A stretch of DNA of 64,000 nt from Vibrio sp. SCSIO 43135 (GTDB lineage Bacteria > Pseudomonadota > Gammaproteobacteria > Enterobacterales > Vibrionaceae). The DNA is taken from NCBI RefSeq assembly GCF_023716665.1, contig NZ_CP071860.1:124001-188000 (forward strand), written 5' to 3'. A model generated the notes under the pieces. It was not told the DNA's origin, did not search any database, and saw only the letters and a program-made list of their open reading frames with translations. Shown piece by piece: positions 54,587 through 62,865 of the stretch. The translations under genes were made by a program, and so were the position numbers. Every line of letters starts with the position of its first letter. Within the stretch, counting starts at the first letter, position 1.

Positions 54587-55711
54587 ATGAAATTTTCACT
54601 CAATGATTACCTCGAAGAGCTTCGCCCTCTAATTGATGTTGATTGTGGTACATACACGCTTGAAGGCATCGAGGCAATTGCCACTCAGTTCGAAAGCAAG
54701 TATGCCGCGATGGAAGGTTGGCAGGTTAAACGCATCGATTGTGGTAAAGCAGGTGTGGGCCTTGAAGTGCGTAACAAGCCGGATGCAGAAGTCATAGACA
54801 TCATGCTCATTGGTCATATGGATACGGTTTTCCCGAAAGGAACGGTCGCTAAGCGTCCTATGACCACTGACGATACCAAAGCCTATGGTCCAGGTGTATC
54901 CGACATGAAATCTGGATTACTGAACGTCGTGTATGCATTGCGCAATCTCAACCCAGAAGTTATCGATAAGTTGTCGATCTGCATTTGCATGAATCCAGAT
55001 GAAGAGACCGGCTCGCTTGATTCTGTCGACTGGCTACAATCTGTCGCGAAACAGGCTAAGAATGTGCTGGTTGCAGAAGCAGCACGCGCAGATGGTGGAC
55101 TGGTTAAAGCACGTAAAGGTATGGCTCGTTATAAGCTGACCTTTAACGGTAAGGCTGCTCACGCAGGGAACGAACCGCAAAATGGCCGAAGTGCTATCAC
55201 GGAAATGGCGAATTGGATATTAGCCATTAACACGATGACTAACTTTGAGTCTGGCACGACATTAAATGTTGGCGTGGTATCGGGTGGGGCGGGTGCGAAT
55301 ATCGTTCCTGAGTTAGCCGAGGCTATCGTTGATGTTCGCTTTTGGAACAATAACGAGTATGACGATATTGATACTCAGCTCCATGCGTTGGCCACACAAC
55401 CCCATGTTGAAGGTGTATCGATCGAGCTAGAGAGAGAGGCGTATAAACCGTCAATGGTGCCAAATGGTCAGACTCTCGCGCTAATGTCGCTAGTGGAAGA
55501 ATCTGCCCAAGAGCTCGAGATTGATATCAACTGGAAAGAAGTGGGCGGTGGTTCAGATGCTAATAATACCGCCATATTGGGTGTGCCGACACTCGATGGA
55601 TTAGGGCCGGTTGGTGCGGGATTCCATAGTGACGAAGAATACCTGCTACTTGAGTCCATTGAACCTCGTATTAAGTTACTGATGCGCGTGATGGAAAAAC
55701 TCGCCAAGTAG
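54587..55711 (+). CDS. M20 family metallopeptidase (carboxypeptidase G2-like)
   Basis: A 374-residue dizinc peptidase. Metal and catalytic residues are visible: His-Asp in GHMDTVFPKG, Asp in GPGVSDMKSG, Glu pair in NPDEETGS, and the distal His in GAGFHSDEEYL. A dimerisation domain is inserted at about 175-285. Members cleave glutamate from peptides or act on N-acyl amino acids. Being third in the yjiH-yjiG operon, it may process what the transporter brings in. No signal peptide, so cytoplasmic. The ribosome site (AGGGGGA) is strong. Confidence 0.9.
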   Translation: MKFSLNDYLEELRPLIDVDCGTYTLEGIEAIATQFESKYAAMEGWQVKRIDCGKAGVGLEVRNKPDAEVIDIMLIGHMDTVFPKGTVAKRPMTTDDTKAYGPGVSDMKSGLLNVVYALRNLNPEVIDKLSICICMNPDEETGSLDSVDWLQSVAKQAKNVLVAEAARADGGLVKARKGMARYKLTFNGKAAHAGNEPQNGRSAITEMANWILAINTMTNFESGTTLNVGVVSGGAGANIVPELAEAIVDVRFWNNNEYDDIDTQLHALATQPHVEGVSIELEREAYKPSMVPNGQTLALMSLVEESAQELEIDINWKEVGGGSDANNTAILGVPTLDGLGPVGAGFHSDEEYLLLESIEPRIKLLMRVMEKLAK

Positions 55712-55742
55712 CAGAGTGACTATAGAGTCATAGGTTAACCTG

Positions 55743-55774
55743 AAAACCAGTAACGAAAGTTGCTGGTTTTTTTG
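55743..55774 (+). terminator. Terminator of the yjiH-yjiG-peptidase operon
   Basis: A 12-bp stem starting AAAACCAG with a GAAA tetraloop and a run of seven T residues. Confidence 0.9.
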
Positions 55775-56324
55775 TTCAAAACACATCCACTTTTGTCTTT
55801 GTGGAAGTTGATTTATTTATCTAAAGTTTCGTCCCTCCATCATGATGAGGTTGAAGGGGATTTGCCCTGCGCAGTGACATTGCCGCGATGGTCAGTTCTG
55901 ACTATTCTCTGACATGCCTTACAATTAGATAACTTGAACAACTTTAGAGTTTTCGAGTACGGAGGAGTAGTGGTGCATTAATTGAGTTTTTTTGATGGTT
56001 AGATAATCAGTTGCACTATTGGTAAAACTATTATTTATCATGCATTTACATGGTTATTCCTAACCTGTTATTGCAAATGTCAATAAAGCTAAATTGGCTA
56101 TAATCTATTCACTTCAATAAGGATACCTAGTGTCATCAATAATCCAGCCAAGTTTTTAGTTGTTGAGACCAGATCAATTGGATAGTGTTTGAGCTTAACG
56201 TATATGGTTCTCGCTATATCGTTGTTAAACGCGAAAAAACAACCAATTGGCAAGCGAATCTATAAGTATTTGCAGGGATAAAAACAGACAAAAAAGAAAC
56301 CTGTAAAAGGTAAATGAGGATCAA
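55775..56324. other. Long AT-rich upstream region of the first wHTH-EAL gene
   Basis: About 550 bp without a supported gene. GGATA-type motifs (for example GGATACC at 56121 and GGATAGT at 56181) recur near the other genes of the locus. The length is unusual for this window, and it likely holds a promoter with regulator sites. No riboswitch is recognised. Confidence 0.4.
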
Positions 56325-58061
56325 ATGCTACACCTGATCTATTTGGACTGTAGTCACGTTTGCAAGTTAGTGTTTAACGGCAGCACGCTATACATCAGCC
56401 GCGGAAAAAAGAAAACCAAAGAGCAACTATTAAGCTCAAAGGAAAGGTTCGTACTCAACTATTTAGCGAAAAATTCTTCGCCTGAGTCGCCTAAGACAGC
56501 TCGCGATATAGAAGCCGCGTATCGAAGTGAGTTTGGTAAAGAATTTGGCTTGTACAGCCTAAAGAACACGATTGCTGCTGTTCGAAAGAAATACAAAACA
56601 CTGATTGATAGTAGTAATGAAAGTTGCTCAAAAGAGTTTATTACCAACGTATTCAAAAAAGGGTATTACACCAGTTTTGATGGCGTGAGTAACGAAAGCG
56701 AATATACGGTGATCACTCCGGATATCAATCGTGACAAGCCAGCGCTAGCCGATGTGTTGGGCGGTTATTTGCAACTGCATGGCAAGAGCCTGTGTCAGCG
56801 TGGGCTTGTTGCCTTGATGTTGTCGGTGATGTTTGTCGGCAGTTTGTACGCGCTCAATATATCGTATTTAAACTCGGCCCTTGATATGAGTGTGTCGAGA
56901 ACCAAAGCGATAATGTCGGATATTTTGGATAGTCGCTGTGAAGTTGAACCTTCAATCCAGCGAATTAACCAGAGCATTAACTTGGATTCTGCGGTTGTGG
57001 TCGCGCCCGAGTATGCGTGTGTGATTGATAAAGACGAAGTCAGGCAGCTTACAGACCAAACAGAGATAGATGAGCTGCTGTCCCATCCGCAGTTTATCTA
57101 TGGGCGGTTCGCAGGCGAGGATGGTGATTACGCTTATGCGCGAGTACCAAAGTCGGTGACCGAAATTAAGTTTGGTAACTTGCTGGTTCGTTATCTGCTG
57201 GATGTCATTGTGTTGAAGAGTGACTCTGGCTACATCTTCACCTCTGGTAGTGTGCAGGACAGCATAGAAGTTTACTCGAATGAGATCGGTGGCGGGATTG
57301 AAGTCCAGTATTACAGTGATGACATACTGGTGGAGTGGCTCATCGTACTAGTGGCAGCATTTTTATTATTGTCTATTAGGTCACTCATACCACTGGTTCA
57401 GTTTCTTGGATACTGGCGACGCCTGTACGTGAAGTTAGAGGCCATCGTTGATGCTAGTACTAACCATGTGGTGTATTACGAGCTATTAACCAGAGTCAAT
57501 GCTCTAGAGACCAAGGAATATATTGAGTTTATAAGGCGACACAATCTGGTGACGTTGCACAGCGTGATGTTAATCAAGCAAATTGCCAGAGCTAGGCAAG
57601 AGGATGACCCTCATCATTATGGGATTAACCTGTGCCCTAGCTCTTTGACTAAAAGTGACTATCCGTACCTACTGAAAAGTTTACAAAAGTTAGGTGATCA
57701 AAACCTGACAATTGAGATTGTAGAGTATTCAAGCATAGAGCTATCCCAAGAGATGCTGGATAACCTAAGCCAACTCAGAGCGCTGGGCTTCACTGTCGCT
57801 ATAGATGATTTTGGAACGGGCAGTAGTAACTTGGAACTTATCCGAAAAGTGAAGCCACATTACGTTAAGCTCGGCAAAGAGTTTCTCGACGGAATAGAAA
57901 CCTGTGACGATGTGAAAGGCTTTTTAATGAATATTGCCACTATTAGTAAATCTTCTAATGTCAAAGTCATTCAAGAAGGCGTGGCGCGAGTAGGGCAGAA
58001 AAGAATAATCGATAAAATAGGTTTTCATTATCAACAGGGCTACTTATATAGCGATGAATAA
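56325..58061 (+). CDS. Membrane-spanning wHTH–EAL fusion (copy 1)
   Basis: A 578-residue protein. Residues about 1-117 look like an OmpR/ToxR-type winged helix (recognition helix about 74-90; NVFKKGYY wing at 108-115). There is a first membrane helix (about 159-179), a periplasmic segment with Cys205 and Cys232, a second helix (about 336-357) and a cytoplasmic EAL domain (about 365-578). EAL residues present are Glu386 (YELLTR), Asn435, Glu464/467, Asp494-Asp495 (DDFGTG), Lys515, Glu551 and Gln571. Changes from consensus are K-L-G for K-I-D and EGVA for EGVE, and the chain stops at QGYLYSDE. It may bind DNA from the membrane and bind or cut c-di-GMP. Confidence 0.88.
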   Translation: MLHLIYLDCSHVCKLVFNGSTLYISRGKKKTKEQLLSSKERFVLNYLAKNSSPESPKTARDIEAAYRSEFGKEFGLYSLKNTIAAVRKKYKTLIDSSNESCSKEFITNVFKKGYYTSFDGVSNESEYTVITPDINRDKPALADVLGGYLQLHGKSLCQRGLVALMLSVMFVGSLYALNISYLNSALDMSVSRTKAIMSDILDSRCEVEPSIQRINQSINLDSAVVVAPEYACVIDKDEVRQLTDQTEIDELLSHPQFIYGRFAGEDGDYAYARVPKSVTEIKFGNLLVRYLLDVIVLKSDSGYIFTSGSVQDSIEVYSNEIGGGIEVQYYSDDILVEWLIVLVAAFLLLSIRSLIPLVQFLGYWRRLYVKLEAIVDASTNHVVYYELLTRVNALETKEYIEFIRRHNLVTLHSVMLIKQIARARQEDDPHHYGINLCPSSLTKSDYPYLLKSLQKLGDQNLTIEIVEYSSIELSQEMLDNLSQLRALGFTVAIDDFGTGSSNLELIRKVKPHYVKLGKEFLDGIETCDDVKGFLMNIATISKSSNVKVIQEGVARVGQKRIIDKIGFHYQQGYLYSDE

Positions 58062-58321
58062 TCAATGTGGTTATTACGGTGCTAGCAAGACTTAGTTCGA
58101 ATATATATGACCCGAGTAGTAGAGGAATATTCCCAGCCACACCTTAAATGGATTTAGTTCCCTAAATTAATTGAGCTGTTTAATACTTCTCGATTATTAA
58201 ATTAATAACGCATACCAATTTGCTGATTTCCTTGCTGCGGATAATTGAATTATCCATACGTAGCAGGGAGGGCTGAGTTGTGCCTAATCATTTCCAGAAT
58301 ATACGTTAATGGATACATACA
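58062..58321. other. Region between wHTH–EAL copy 1 and the first MCP gene
   Basis: About 260 bp. It contains a perfect 17-bp palindrome, GGATAATTGAATTATCC (58239-58255), 66 bp upstream of the MCP start. This could be an operator. No terminator is seen after the EAL gene, so the two genes may share a transcript. Confidence 0.45.
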
Positions 58322-60271
58322 ATGAAATTTAGATTTCAAAACTTGCCAATACTTTATCAAGTTCTTGCACCGGTTATTTTAGCCATCGTGTCTTTTATTA
58401 TCGCGATTGGCTTTACGCAGAGTAAGCTAAACCTGACCTCTGAAAACTCCCAGCTTTCTGCTGATACAGTAAGCTACGCTAACTACATGCAACGCTCTGA
58501 ACGCGTTGTGCAGCGATACCGTCGCGCAGCTTATGAAGCGCTGATTGGCCAAAGAGCGTGGGATAATTTCTTTGCTGAGCAAGACAAATATACGCAGCAG
58601 CTCGACTCATTGTTCGACAGCATCCGTAACTCTTCTGTATTTAGTGACTATGCCAAAGGTCAGCTAGAGTCGATTGAAAGAGAGTTTGCGAGCTATCGAG
58701 CAATGATGGTAAAAGCTTCGAAACTAAAAGCTGAGTCAGAAAAGGAATACGCATCGCTGCCTTGGATTTACGAGAAAATCAACAACACTAACGAGTTGGT
58801 ACTGGCAAGCGAACAAGCAGCAGATGAAAAGAACGCATGGCGCCAAGCGCGTGCAGAGTTGTTCGTTGCATCAACTAAAGTTCAGACTTACTTCGCTGAA
58901 CTGATGCAATCTTACAACCCTGAAAGCCGTGAAGATTTGCGTGTTGCAATGGCAAGCTTTGCAACCATTATCGATGATCTGGACAACTCAATTGTTGATG
59001 AAAACATTGGTGTTACCTACTCGGAATACACCGATGCTGTTCGCGAAGTGAATGACATTAATGATGAGCTCTACAACGTGACTCAAAATGCGGTAGAAGT
59101 CGGTCAATCGATTCGTCAGCATATTTCTGAGCTTGCAGCATATGCAAACGAAAATGCAGAAGCTGCGTCAGACGAGAGCTTAGTTCTTATCGGTGAAACA
59201 TCGACTACGCTGATTGTTGCGCTTGTTGCTTCATCTATTGCAGCTGCGTTTGTGGGATACATTTGTGCATCGAGCATCAAATCCACGGTGTCTGAACTAC
59301 AAGTAGTGATTCAAGCGGTATCCCGTGGTGAGCTGTTCAAGAAGTCGACCAGTGATTCTGACAATGAAATTGGCCAGCTATGCCAAAACACTAACTCCAC
59401 GATTGATTCTCTGAACAGTACGGTAGGTAACCTGCGTAATGTGGGAACTGAAGTGTCCTCTTCAGCGACTGAGCTTGCTTCGGTAATGACAGAGCTGGAA
59501 GCGAATGCAGTAGAGCAGCGTTCGCAAGTTGAGCTAATCGCTTCAGCAATTACCGAATTAGCGACCAGTTCAACTCAGGTTGCGGCGTCTGCGTCGTCTG
59601 CTGATCAAAATGCTAAAGCTGTTATCGCAATTACCAACCAAGGTGTTGAGTCTGCACAAAATGGTGTGCATTTATCCGATGAGCTGTGCCAGGAGCTTCA
59701 GCAAACCTCTGATGTAGCCTCTAGCCTTGATGAGCTTTCAAACAACGTGTCGAGCTTTGTTAGTATGATTGAGAACGTTGCAGAACAAACCAACTTGCTT
59801 GCACTTAATGCTGCGATTGAAGCTGCACGTGCTGGAGAAAGCGGTCGCGGTTTTGCCGTGGTTGCTGATGAAGTTCGTGTCCTGGCTCAGAAAACGTCGG
59901 AAAGCACAGGCTCAATCCAAGAGCTTGTAGATACGCTGCAACTGCGTGCCAAAGATATGATTCAATCCGTTGACCGTTGTGTAACGAAAGTAGAAGCCAC
60001 AGCAGAAATTAACCGCCAAACCAGCAGCCAGCTTGCCACCATTTCAGATGAAGTTGCTCATATCTCTATGAACAACAGCGAAATGTCGTCAGCAGCGGAT
60101 GAGCAAAGCCGCGCAATTTCTTCAATGAACGAAAACATTGCCACCATTGATGAAGCGATTGCACAAAACGCGACTGGTGTAACGCAAAGTGCTGAAGCGG
60201 CTGCATACCTATCTGAGTTGTCAGAAGGTCAGAGCCAGCAACTTGATTTTTTCAAACTTAAAGCTTCCTAA
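58322..60271 (+). CDS. Methyl-accepting chemotaxis protein (copy 1)
   Basis: A 649-residue chemoreceptor. It has a first membrane helix (about 8-31), a periplasmic helical sensor (about 32-290) with the block [16 protein letters not shown], a second helix (about 294-318), HAMP, and a cytoplasmic signalling domain (about 380-649). The kinase-control tip is conserved ([33 protein letters not shown]). Methylation helices are glutamine/glutamate rich. Its N-terminus is nearly identical to that of the second MCP of the locus ([18 protein letters not shown]). No typical ribosome site is seen. Confidence 0.95.
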   Translation: MKFRFQNLPILYQVLAPVILAIVSFIIAIGFTQSKLNLTSENSQLSADTVSYANYMQRSERVVQRYRRAAYEALIGQRAWDNFFAEQDKYTQQLDSLFDSIRNSSVFSDYAKGQLESIEREFASYRAMMVKASKLKAESEKEYASLPWIYEKINNTNELVLASEQAADEKNAWRQARAELFVASTKVQTYFAELMQSYNPESREDLRVAMASFATIIDDLDNSIVDENIGVTYSEYTDAVREVNDINDELYNVTQNAVEVGQSIRQHISELAAYANENAEAASDESLVLIGETSTTLIVALVASSIAAAFVGYICASSIKSTVSELQVVIQAVSRGELFKKSTSDSDNEIGQLCQNTNSTIDSLNSTVGNLRNVGTEVSSSATELASVMTELEANAVEQRSQVELIASAITELATSSTQVAASASSADQNAKAVIAITNQGVESAQNGVHLSDELCQELQQTSDVASSLDELSNNVSSFVSMIENVAEQTNLLALNAAIEAARAGESGRGFAVVADEVRVLAQKTSESTGSIQELVDTLQLRAKDMIQSVDRCVTKVEATAEINRQTSSQLATISDEVAHISMNNSEMSSAADEQSRAISSMNENIATIDEAIAQNATGVTQSAEAAAYLSELSEGQSQQLDFFKLKAS

Positions 60272-60282
60272 GCTCCTTTCTC

Positions 60283-60312
60283 AAAAGCCCAGAGTTCGCT
60301 CTGGGCTTTTCA
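60283..60312 (+). terminator. Terminator after the first MCP gene
   Basis: A 12-bp stem AAAAGCCCAGAG/CTCTGGGCTTTT with a TTCG tetraloop. It ends the first module. Confidence 0.88.
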
Positions 60313-60649
60313 CATCCTCTGCACTCCCTCGAGTCTCCTCCAGAATTGAAATTAATACTCGGATAGAGTTTTCCACTTGGATAATCATATATTTAATTGG
60401 ATAAATCTAATTTTTAGGTTGCTCACGACCCCATGCATCAGATAAAAATGTCAATTAAATGTGCTAGATAACATGTTGTAACAAAGTTTGGTTAGCTGTT
60501 ACGTCTGGCTTATGTCAAAAAATGTTCAAATAAAAGCTAAAAATTACAAAACAATCATACATATTTTAGCGATGAATCATTTTTTTGTTGGATGTATTGG
60601 GGGTTGTAAATGATTACGTCCAAGCGTGAGCGATTTGTGGGGGGCCGCT
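60313..60649. other. Upstream region of wHTH–EAL copy 2
   Basis: About 340 AT-rich bases with no gene. Two direct repeats, GGATAAT (60379-60385) and GGATAAA (60399-60405), lie 20 bp apart. They match the half-site of the palindrome at 58239-58255 and may be regulator sites. Confidence 0.4.
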
Positions 60650-62383
60650 ATGTTGTACTTATTTAGCTTAGGGGGCAGCTCATCTTACAAATTGGTACTT
60701 AACGGAAACCTATTATATGGCGTGGATGAAGAAAGTAAAACAATGGAGTTTTATCTTAACGACAAAGAACGTTTTGTTCTTGAATATCTTGCCAAATATT
60801 CGTCCTCGGATGCGCCTTCTGCTGCAAGAGACATCGAGCTTGCTTATCAACGTGAGTTTTCGGATGAGTTTGGCCTGTATAGCCTAAAAAACACCATCGC
60901 GTCTATTCGAAGAAAATACAAACTTATCACTGATAGCCATGACATCGATGGCCCGAAAGAGTTTATCAACAATGTATTTAAGAAAGGCTACTACATCAAC
61001 ATTGATGTAGTGGATAGTATATCCAAGAACAAACAGCTCAATTTTGACATTAATAATTATAAGTTGAGTACTGGCGCGATGCTGGATTTGTTCATAAGGC
61101 TCTATCACCTAAGCATCTTGAACAAAGGTGCCAAGATGGTGGTGTTATCGTCAGTGTTACTTTGCATTCTGTATATACTTCAGATTTCGCATATCAGCTC
61201 AATCCTTCATAAATACAAAGGGAACACCAATTACATAGCGCATGAAATCATGGATTATGGGTGTGATGATACTCAGAATGTCGCAGTTTTGAGTCAGTCG
61301 TTGAATTTGGACTCTGCGATCCTGATAAAAAATGGAAACAGCTGCTTAATCGATCGAGAAAGCATGAGAAGTATTGATAGCGAAGCTGAATTGGAACGCT
61401 TGCTGAGTTTACCTCAGTTTGTATACACATCGAGAACCAATGGGCAAGGCGCCGAGTTTTATGCTCGAATATCCAGACAATCGATTGAAAGTCGTTATGG
61501 TAATACGCTGCTGCCGTTCTTGGTTGACTCTGTGCACATCAATACTGAATTAGGGAAACTGTTGTCGACAGGGGAACCTGGTCAGTTTCAAGTGTACTCA
61601 CAAAATTTTAGAGAAGGCGCTGAGATCGTCTATTACAGTGATGGCATTGTCTATGAATGGCTAGGGTTACTAGCACTACTAACTTGCCTGTTCTACATGA
61701 AAAACCTGTATCGTTTTGCTCATTTTGTGACAACTTGGATCGGGCTGCGATACAAGTTAGAAGTCATCATGGATACAGAGAAAAGTCATCCGGTTTATTA
61801 TGAGATCTTGACGAGAGTGAAGCGAGGCTCTCCGCTTGAATACATTAACCATCTTCGACAATCTCAGTTGGTAACTTTCCATACCATCGCGACAATTAAA
61901 GCGATTGAAGCGGCTCAGCAAAGCGGAGCAAGTAATAATTATGGAATCAATCTGTGTCCCATAACCTTGCAGGGAGATGACTTTGATTTACTTGACCAGT
62001 TTTTGAGTAGGCTAGAAGCGAACGAAGTGACGTTAGAGATCACTGAAAACTCGACCGTGCCATACACACAAGAGATTATAGAGAACATTCGATACCTTAA
62101 AGTGACAGGGTTTATTATTGCGCTAGATGATTTTGGCACTGGAAACAATAATGTTGAAGTGGTTAAGAAAGTTCAGCCTAATTACTTAAAGATTGATAAA
62201 GAGTTTCTTACTGATATAGAGAATGATATTTTGGCTAAAGAAATTTTAATTAATCTCTCGAATATTGGTTATGTGTCCGATTCAAAAATAATTCAAGAGG
62301 GAGTAGAAACCACTAGGCAAAAGAACTTTTTGTCTCGATTAGGATATATCTATCAACAGGGGTATCTATATAGCGAGGAATAA
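60650..62383 (+). CDS. Membrane-spanning wHTH–EAL fusion (copy 2)
   Basis: A 577-residue paralogue of the protein at 56325-58061; the two align almost without gaps. The ATG at 60650 is chosen because it aligns with the start of copy 1 and GGGGGG precedes it; a GTG at 60626 is in frame. The winged helix is at about 1-117 (recognition helix FGLYSLKNTIASIRRKY). Helices are at about 161-181 and 337-353, and Cys205 and Cys232 are at the same positions as in copy 1. The EAL domain is nearer to consensus (YEILTR, LEITEN, ALDDFGTG, KIDKEF, EGVET, QQGYLYS), so phosphodiesterase activity is likely. Confidence 0.88.
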   Translation: MLYLFSLGGSSSYKLVLNGNLLYGVDEESKTMEFYLNDKERFVLEYLAKYSSSDAPSAARDIELAYQREFSDEFGLYSLKNTIASIRRKYKLITDSHDIDGPKEFINNVFKKGYYINIDVVDSISKNKQLNFDINNYKLSTGAMLDLFIRLYHLSILNKGAKMVVLSSVLLCILYILQISHISSILHKYKGNTNYIAHEIMDYGCDDTQNVAVLSQSLNLDSAILIKNGNSCLIDRESMRSIDSEAELERLLSLPQFVYTSRTNGQGAEFYARISRQSIESRYGNTLLPFLVDSVHINTELGKLLSTGEPGQFQVYSQNFREGAEIVYYSDGIVYEWLGLLALLTCLFYMKNLYRFAHFVTTWIGLRYKLEVIMDTEKSHPVYYEILTRVKRGSPLEYINHLRQSQLVTFHTIATIKAIEAAQQSGASNNYGINLCPITLQGDDFDLLDQFLSRLEANEVTLEITENSTVPYTQEIIENIRYLKVTGFIIALDDFGTGNNNVEVVKKVQPNYLKIDKEFLTDIENDILAKEILINLSNIGYVSDSKIIQEGVETTRQKNFLSRLGYIYQQGYLYSEE

Positions 62384-62415
62384 CACTTAGGTACCAACTT
62401 AGGAGGCGACCATTA

Positions 62416-62841
62416 GTGAATTTTGATTTTTTATTCGAAGGGTTGGAAGCAAAAGACACTAACAGTCGAAATGCATGTGTGAAGTGCAACAATGCATTAG
62501 ATGAGACTGCAGGTTCTTCAATTTGCCCCCAATGCTTGCAAGCCGAGTCTTACGTGAATGGGTTTCGAGGAGATTACCCCGAGGACGTGCTCACTGCGAT
62601 GTTTAACCTAGATGTCTGTAAGAGGAGAATCGCTAGACTGATAGAGGAAGAAAGAAACGGTATAGAGCTCGACATTACGCTGTTACTCGATATAGAAATA
62701 AAGATTCATCAAGTATTAACGCTGTTGAAATCAATATCAATTAAGACTGAACCAATAAAGTATATATACATTAGTTGTACTGAAATCAGAGATTTAATAA
62801 ATAGTCGCAATATTCTACCTGTGGCTATAGATAATATATAA
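62416..62841 (+). CDS. Small CxxC zinc-finger-like protein
   Basis: A 141-residue soluble protein. Residues about 21-40 contain two CxxC pairs (CVKC and CPQC), a likely zinc ribbon. The rest is helical and charged (RRIARLIEEERNGIELDITLLLDIEIKIHQ). The GTG start at 62416 has a strong AGGAGG site. It is placed 32 bp after wHTH–EAL copy 2 and 24 bp before the second MCP, so all three are probably co-transcribed. It has no counterpart in the first module. Function is unknown. Confidence 0.75.
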   Translation: MNFDFLFEGLEAKDTNSRNACVKCNNALDETAGSSICPQCLQAESYVNGFRGDYPEDVLTAMFNLDVCKRRIARLIEEERNGIELDITLLLDIEIKIHQVLTLLKSISIKTEPIKYIYISCTEIRDLINSRNILPVAIDNI

Positions 62842-62865
62842 CAATTTAATCATGGATGTGTCGTC

